From Mesorhabditis belari (lineage: Eukaryota; Nematoda; Chromadorea; Rhabditida; Rhabditidae), in the NCBI GenBank assembly GCA_958450365.1, contig CAUEEP010000936.1, positions 805,001 to 869,000 of the forward strand: a stretch of 64,000 nt of DNA, written 5' to 3'. Under the pieces are notes generated by a model. That model was not told the origin of the DNA and ran no database searches. It saw only the letters and a program-made list of their open reading frames with translations. This document shows, piece after piece, positions 57,513-64,000 of the stretch. Numbering within the stretch: position 1 is the first letter of the stretch; every line of letters starts with the position of its first letter. The position numbers and the translations under genes were made by a program.

Positions 57513-58052
57513 TATTGGGTTGGTGAATTCAAAACTTCGGGCTATTGTCATCTGTGACAGTTTGAGCACTTTTTTCAAAAGAAACCCATATTGGTGTCAA
57601 TGGAAAAGTTGTAGAGAATCAAAAATTAAGCTTCAATCCAGATTTTCAGAACGATTCAAAAAGTGGTTTTCAAGAAATGCTAAATTTACGAATTTTCACA
57701 AAACATTTCACAAAACTTGCATTTTAAGCGAAACTACTAAGTGTATCCTTTTGAAAATTTGGCTATAAGCCTAATTTTTGATTCTCTACAACCTTTCTAT
57801 TGACACCAAAATGAGTTTCTTTTGAAGAAAGTGCTCAAACTGGGACATCTCCAGTCCTCCATTTTTGAGTCTCACACTTGTCTCACACACAAACCAAAAT
57901 CCTATCTAAATCGAAAGAGGAAACCGCAAATTGACTTTAAAATGGGCAGAAGTCGTCAATAATAATGGAAATTATTTGGAATGAATTGATGGTTTTATGT
58001 TGAATAAATTTTAGTTTAAAGTTCGGCAGTTTTCAATTTACCAACCCAATAT
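57513..58052. mobile_element. Mariner-derived MITE
   Basis: Termini TTGGGTTGGTGAATTCAAAA and the complement of the mariner right end, about 540 nt. Same foldback interior as 37912-38450 and 52947-53484. It directly abuts the next mariner fragment. Confidence 0.7.
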
Positions 58053-58067
58053 TATAATCGTTTGAAA

Positions 58068-58443
58068 GATCGTTCTCCTCCACGACAACGCGCGCCCTCA
58101 TGTTGCAAAACTGACTCGCTCTAAAATAAATAGCCTTGTTTGGGGACTTTTGGCGCATTCCCCATACAGTCCGGACCTCGCCCCTTCTGATTACTATTTA
58201 TTCCGGACCATGAGTAATAAGCTTGCGGGAGAACACTTCGATCCAGAAGAAGTAGGCAAAAATTGGCTTGGAAAGTTTTTCGATTCCAAACCAAAATCCT
58301 ACTACGAAAAAGGAATCCGCAAATTGCCTGTAAAATGGGCGGAAGTCGTCAATAATAATGGAAATTATTTGGAATGAATTGATGGTTTTATGTTGAATAA
58401 ATTTTAGTTCAAAGTCCGGCAGTTTTCAATTCACCAACCCAAT
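58068..58443 (+). pseudogene. Mariner transposase C-terminal half with right terminus
   Basis: One open frame reads IVLLHDNARPHVAKLTRSK, WGLLAHSPYSPDLAPSDYYL, FRTMSNKLAGEHFDPEEVG and ends AEVVNNNGNYLE before TGA. HDN and SPDLAPSD hold the second and third catalytic Asp of the mariner D,D34D triad. It ends with the right terminus CAATTCACCAACCCAATA. The N-terminal half and left end are gone. Confidence 0.8.
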
Positions 58444-58449
58444 AGATCA

Positions 58450-59250
58450 CCTATACTTCAAAAAAAAACTAACAAAATCAAGAAGTTTTTTTAGAAATAT
58501 GAACAAAGTTCTCGAAAAAAAAGACAATTTTGATTCGAGTTTATGAAGAAACCTTTGAGATACGGTAGAATTTGAAAATTTTCTGAAAAAAAATCCGGCT
58601 TCCTTAATTAGTCTCAAAAGATTCAAATTGGATTTTAAAAGAAAAAGATTAGCAAATGTATAACAAAGAAAAATGAGCAGATTATTAAGAATTACAAGCT
58701 ACAATGTTTTAAATTCATTCTCTTTACACATGAAACTTTTTTGTAATTCAAAGAATTTTTAGTTTTTCTAATTTCCCAATTTTACGATTTTTGATTTGAG
58801 ATAGAGTTTAAACTATTTTTTTAATTGTAGAGTCTTTAAGGAAGGATTTATAGATAGATTTAGAGTAAAGATGTGAATGAATAGCTCTATCTGCATTTAT
58901 ATCAATAGATCAAAGAAAATTCGAAACTTTTTTTGAGCTAAACCGAACGACTCGATGCTTTTTTAACAAGCCGAAGTCAAACCCCAAAAAATCATCGATC
59001 AGACTGTTCAAATAAATGAAAGATTGCAGAAAGTAGTGATGCAAGAACAAGATGGTTTATGAAATCATTTTGTAGGATAAAAAGTTAACTTAATCTTGAA
59101 AAAGTGGGCAGATTTGGCGACTCAACTTGGCTTATGATTTGAGTTGAATGCGATTTACTTGAGCTAATCAATTCTCAACCAAAGAGATTCTCAAAAGCCT
59201 CAAAGTTCTTGAGCATTTTTTGTCTCCAACAAGACAATCATTCTCAAGGT
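58450..59250. other. No gene recognised
   Basis: AT-rich intergenic sequence with no coherent frame. Confidence 0.4.
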
Positions 59251-59257
59251 TTTTTGC

Positions 59258-59527
59258 TGATTTCTTAACAGGAAATCAGCAACAAGAACCACAGATTTCT
59301 TAGCAGGAAATCAGCAACAAGAATCACAGATTTCTTAGTAGGAAATCAGCAACAAGAATCACAGATTTCTTAACAGGAAATCAGCAACAAGAATCACAGA
59401 TTTCTTAACAGGAAATCAGCAACAAGAATCACAGATTTCTTAGCAGGAAATCAGCAACAAGAATCACAGATTTCTTAACAGGAAATCAGCAACAAGAATC
59501 ACAGATTTCTTAACAAGAACCACATAT
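59258..59527. repeat. 35-nt tandem repeat, about seven and a half copies
   Basis: Unit ATTTCTTAACAGGAAATCAG plus CAACAAGAATCACAG, with single-base differences between copies. Each unit includes a short hairpin (GATTTCTT...AGGAAATC). Confidence 0.85.
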
Positions 59528-59529
59528 TT

Positions 59530-60760
59530 GGTAATAGTGAACTTTTATAAGACTCGTTTAAGCATAGTCCTTCTTTGCATTGCAAAAGTCACAAGAATGA
59601 TACAGTTTAGCCGTGTTTCGTTGATCATACCTAATCACAGGAATATTGTGACACCGACAAAATACTCAAAAAAGTTTACTCTCATAGTCAGAAGAAATCT
59701 GTACGAATCTGTCTTGTCTTAACACTAGTTTATGTGTGTTTTGAGCAATTTTTTCAGTCTTTTGCACCTTATCGTTATAAACTTTAGGTTAATCAACCAC
59801 AATTTACCCGTTTATTTGTACTTTTACTTCAACTCAACGGATTCCTTGCACGAATTTAATAACGGGGCTAAAATGAGCAAAGATTCGAGCAAAATGGACA
59901 AAGAGTTTGTCTGAAACAGAATAAAAGAAACAATTTAACTTATTTAACTTGTATTTAACATTGACTTAAAATCAGGAAATGAACAAATTTAAAGAATATT
60001 TAACAAGATTGGAGGAGAAAAAGGTATTCTATTATTGGAAAAAGGTGAAAATTGAGCAAAATTAGTACTTTTCCTTTATTATTTCACGTTTTCTTACTCT
60101 GGAATGACTTTTAAAGATAAATTTGTAAATTTGGATGTAAATCGCAGTGGTAATGCTTAAAATTACAATAAACAATTACAATAAAATTTTAAAAAGTACC
60201 AAATCCCAGTTTTGGCTTCTTTAAAATGTCTGTAGTTTAATAAATCTGATGAGTCAGAAATTCTCCTAACTTACAAAGCTTTGAAGCTTACAAAGAAAAA
60301 TGAAGCTTACACAAACAGAAAACGTATTCATTTATGGCTGAAAAATTTGTTATTAAATGAACATTTGCATTTAATATTGACTACAAAAGAAATTCACAAC
60401 AAAGGGAAGAAAAACAACTACAAAAGAAGGCATCAGTCATCAGGCACCAGAATTTGCGCTTCGGTGAATGAGGCTTTAGATGTTTTGATGCGTGGGTTAA
60501 ATGAGAAAATCTGGGGAAAATTGGATTCCGTTTTAATGGAGTGACTTTGAGGTGGATTCTTGTTTCGGTGATCCTTTTCGTAGAGGGGAAAAAATGAGCA
60601 AAAATATGGGAAAAAGCGCAAAAGTGGAGGAAAGCCAACGGCTACCCGGTGACACACTCTCATAATTTAGTTCCGAAAACGTCACAGGGGATTTTTGATT
60701 CGATTTTGCGCTTAGGGTTTCTTTTTTTATATAATTTGCAATTTATGGTACAAATCATAT
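59530..60760. other. No convincing gene
   Basis: Frames at 59528-59914 and 60281-60544 are short and AT-driven. The last (GTRICASVNEALDVLMRGLN) has some coding-like composition but no family or splice support. Confidence 0.3.
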
Positions 60761-60761
60761 G

Positions 60762-60850
60762 AACCAATTAGTACATATCAACCAATTAGTACATATCAAC
60801 CAATTAGTACATATGAATCTAATCTTATAACCAATAACCAATTAGTACAT
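60762..60850. repeat. 18-nt tandem repeat
   Basis: AACCAATTAGTACATATC repeated three times in register, plus two degenerate copies. Confidence 0.75.
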
Positions 60851-60895
60851 TTTGTCCGGTTCAAAACCTCAAAACTGTTTCAAAACAAAACAACG

Positions 60896-61303
60896 AATCT
60901 ATTCATTAACGGACGTCCGGTTCTAAATCGGATGTCGGTTTTAAATCGTCCAACCTACCCTTTGACGATTTTTCTAGATTTTGTAATGATCTATGATTTT
61001 TGGGGGTTAGCGAGTATAATTTCAATTTCTATTCATAATTTGAACCCTAGCGAACTTGCGTGTTCTGCATTTCTATTATATTTTTTCTTTATTTAATCTT
61101 TTATAAGTTGTGGTTGTTATGTTCCTTTTCGATCGTTTAGGCCAATAAATTTTAAAGTTTGATGGATGCTCAATGGCTAATAGGAAAAAAAATGCGTTAT
61201 TTTCGAGGATTAGAATAGAAAAGTTTGGAAATTATTGAAATATAGGTTAGACGATTTAAAAACAAGCGTCCGATTCAGAACCGGACGTCCGTTATTGAAT
61301 AGA
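60896..61303. mobile_element. TIR element, family K
   Basis: Ends TCTATTCATTAACGGACGTC and GACGTCCGTTATTGAATAGA with about 60 nt of imperfect inverted repeat, about 410 nt long, no coding. Confidence 0.65.
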
Positions 61304-61337
61304 TTCAATAACGAACGTAACGTATATATTACATATT

Positions 61338-61442
61338 AATATAATATAATATAATATATTATATTATATTATATTATATATATTATATTATATTATATTA
61401 TCTTATATTATATTACATCTTATCTTATATTATATATTACAT
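61338..61442. repeat. AT microsatellite
   Basis: TATAT/TATTA-type low-complexity run. Confidence 0.9.
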
Positions 61443-61577
61443 AGAAATCCTGGTAAAGCTGATCCAACGCCTGGCTCGACTTGATCCACAAACAGAAGAC
61501 AAGCCAGGTCTGAACGTGAACATCCAGGCACCCATCGCGAACGAGATTCTTGGTGCGCTTGTATTTGAAAAATAGAG
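61443..61577 (+). other. Orphan coding-like fragment
   Basis: An open stretch reads EILVKLIQRLARLDPQTEDK then PGLNVNIQAPIANEILGALV and stops at TAG. Composition is protein-like and richer in GC than its flanks. It has no start and no family I recognise, and directly follows the AT microsatellite. Confidence 0.3.
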
Positions 61578-62689
61578 GCAAACTTGAAAAGCCGGAAACT
61601 CTATGGTCGGTTGGATGAATCGATCAGATTTCCACGATTATGTTTTGTTAATTCTCATTTTTGGCAGTATCAAAAAATTGAATGCTCCAACAGGAACATC
61701 ACTGAAAAAAATCAATTTTGATCCGTGTGGGAGTTTTGAACATTCAAAGGAAACTCAAAAAAACAAAATGTTTATCAATTGCTTTAAACTTCTAATAACC
61801 GTCACAGGATCAGAAAAAAATAAATAACTAGTTTGAACTAATTAGAGACAAAGTTATAATAGTTTTCAAAAAGTTTTAGACATCTTACTGTGCATTAGAA
61901 TGCTGACCAGTTGCTATTGTTTTAGGTTGAGTCAAATGACATCAAAACCTTCTTGTTTTGGCAGTTTGATTTTTAAGAGCACTTTTAAATGCATCAAAGA
62001 TCACCCACAAAGCTAAATTCTTTACAAGAAACGGCTTCTGCATTTTGAAATAGTGTTTCGAAGAACAAGATTCACAAAAGTCGTTAACTATTCATTCCTG
62101 CGTTGTTTGGTCGCAAAATATTTCAAAATAAACTTTTGTTTCAGTGGAACTCTGGGTTTTTGGGGGAAAAATGGGCATAACTTGAATGAAAAAAATATTT
62201 GACGCTCAGTTTGCATTGAAAGTTTGAATCCATTCATTGATCAACAATGGATTTCACAAAACAACCAAAGATTTTGCACTATTATTGCAGTTTTTTTTTG
62301 AAAAGCTTTTGAATTTGCGAAACGGAACAAATTGTCTCTTAACCGGAACAAAACGGATCGAATTTTCGCTCATTTTTTCTTCAAACTACGCTGGGGCGAT
62401 TGAATGAATTGAATGGGTTCTTAGTTTTTAATAAAACAAAGAGAGAACAAACAATAAAACAGAAACAAAAGACTTTTAAGACTAACTAGATCCAATACAA
62501 TATAGTTTGAAAAGAGATAATAATCTATTTCTTTTTCTTGTCTTTTTTTCCCCATCACTGGAGGTGTGCGCCGATCCCACTAGTGCAATAGCGGGCCGAC
62601 GCTGTACGGCGAGATGCAAGCTTCTACAAACCGTACCATTTCCAAAAATTGATTATTCTCGATGAGTCCAATAGAACTCGTACCAGAGA

Positions 62690-62767
62690 TTACCGTATTC
62701 TCTCTAATAGTATTGCGGTCTAGGAGGGGATTGAAAAAATAGTCACTACTATTACAGGGAATACGGT
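62690..62767. mobile_element. Short TIR element family E
   Basis: TACCGTATTCTCTCTAATAG at the left and ACTACTATTACAGGGAATAC at the right, 78 nt in all. Confidence 0.55.
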
Positions 62768-62769
62768 AA

Positions 62770-64000
62770 GCTGATAAGAATAGATTTAAGTTTATTCAGC
62801 AAACGTTTGAGTGGGTATGGACCCCCCTAACGGACCAAAATTTTTAGCTAACGTTAATCTGTTCTTCACAATTTGCTTTACTCTTTACTTTACACTTTCT
62901 TTAACCTTTTCCTTACAACTTCCTCAACATTAGCACCTTAAAATTTTCAAAAAAGTTCAATAGAACTTGTACCGGAGACAAAGCCGATAAGAAAAGATTA
63001 AGTTTATCCAGACCATGTTAGATCTAATAGAAATGGGAGATCGCGCCCTTACAATTGAAATGAAACATGTCAGAGGTCAAAGCTACGAGACCCTGGACTT
63101 TGAAGGATAATCATCGATAATGACAAGTTGTAGCCACGAGGGTAGAAGCCACGGATGGCACACCGGAGCCACGGATGGCATTCGATGGATTTGCGCTGGA
63201 TCGGGACATTGTTAAGATTATGTTGGCCAGAAGGCAGCAACCTTCCAAACTGTTGGAGGGGAGGGGTATCTATCGGGGAGGTGTGCCAGATGGAGGACGA
63301 TTATGAGCGCGCATAAAGCACGCAGAAAGAACCCCTCGTCACTGCATAATGAACAGATTCTGTTCAAAAGAATCCTTATTTACTCAAGTATTTTCAAAAG
63401 CACTATTTTAGGGTATACTGTAGAAATGTTTTGGTTAAAAAAATGATTAAAGTTACTAGATGAACTAGTAGGAAAATCGAAGTTGAAATAAAAAATCTTT
63501 AGATGAAATTTGATGATCTTGAAACTGGAAACTACAAAAATCCCTCCACTTATAAAGGATCAGCGGCAGAATTTAAAAAAAAGGACACGAAGAACAAAAC
63601 CGTCTGCTCATTTATGCACCAAAGATGAATTTTAGGTCCATTTTCGCGTCCATTTTTGGCTTTTCTCGGAAATCCTGAAAAAGAGATCTCGTGAAATTCC
63701 CGCAAAAGGCTTCATTGTTTTTCTCTTTTCTTTTCCAGTATTGCTAATATTTCCTTGCGGGATTGGTTCTATGCTTTTTAATGCTGATGTCCCGGTGCGG
63801 ATTTCTGCAAACATGCTCGAAATGTGTGTCCACCACAAAAACCAGAGTCGATCATAAGCTTTTGTAGGAAAGGAAAAAGGAGTTTCCGTGGAAATGCTTT
63901 GGAAATTTATGTGAGTTACTGTAGATCTGAAGCTGATCTTTGCAGCTTTCACATTTCAACTCTCAGATGACTAGACTGAAGTCGATTTCAAGAATCGAAA
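62770..64000. other. No gene recognised
   Basis: Includes a more GC-rich patch (63060-63330) with a doubled AGCCACGGATGGCA, and a minus-strand frame at 63632-63952 without recognisable motifs. Confidence 0.3.

Noticed and set aside
59258..59527. CRISPR-like array
   Set aside because: Repeats are contiguous without unique spacers and the genome is eukaryotic.
60281..60544. 87-codon plus-strand frame and antisense frame 60381-60638
   Set aside because: No motif, no splice support and no neighbouring exons; compositional frame only.
63632..63952. 106-codon minus-strand frame
   Set aside because: No recognisable motifs or splice structure; insufficient support.

Overview
The window looks like nuclear DNA of a nematode. 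It is AT-rich, with small exons, mostly short introns (many 25-60 nt) and acceptors of the TTTCAG/TTTTAG type. It carries an SRT-type seven-transmembrane chemoreceptor, a nematode-style carbohydrate sulfotransferase, RING proteins, an Ly-6/ET-module-like cysteine-rich family, and decayed mariner and Tc3 transposons. I cannot name the genus. All gene models below were spliced by eye from splice-site and phase agreement; no search or transcript data were available.

Left part (1-12 kb): the first exons of a phospholipid scramblase run off the left edge on the minus strand (78-360). Two small RING-type genes or remnants follow (454-1564), with an inverted copy of one RING exon at 2.23 kb. Then come a trypsin-like protease gene (3504-6157), the 3' exons of a cysteine-rich secreted-type protein (7309-7957), a broken second protease copy (9722-11272), and a decayed mariner that ends just upstream of that copy's promoter.

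Centre (12.9-28.5 kb): this is one large imperfect palindrome. Each arm holds, from the axis outward, a trypsin-like protease gene and a protein tyrosine phosphatase (PTP)-like gene. The two protease genes (minus 16359-21630; plus 22879-25247) diverge from a palindromic 1.25 kb promoter region. The proteases join a trypsin-like catalytic domain to an N-terminal module of about 85-90 residues that I read as PB1-like. The module is encoded by an exon pair with phase-1 introns on both sides. The left gene has five such pairs plus a diverged sixth; the right gene has one. Both PTP copies have a TGA where the catalytic cysteine would be.

Right of the palindrome (28.5-35 kb): a direct duplicate of the 7.2-9.4 kb segment carries a second cysteine-rich paralog, with a 45-residue secreted-peptide gene in an insertion absent from the first copy. 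A third PTP fragment and another mariner relic follow.

Right half (35.7-64 kb): three well-supported genes are a complete 18-exon flavin-containing monooxygenase (minus 35693-43382, introns full of transposon remnants), a complete 10-exon SRT chemoreceptor (plus 44962-48130), and a complete 7-exon carbohydrate sulfotransferase (minus 49802-54421). A GC-rich C2H2 zinc-finger pseudogene lies between the last two. From 54.5 kb to the end I find only foldback/TIR elements, mariner fragments, tandem repeats and AT-rich DNA.

The genes do not form a pathway. What unites the left half is repeated duplication, inversion and exon amplification of one protease/PTP cassette.
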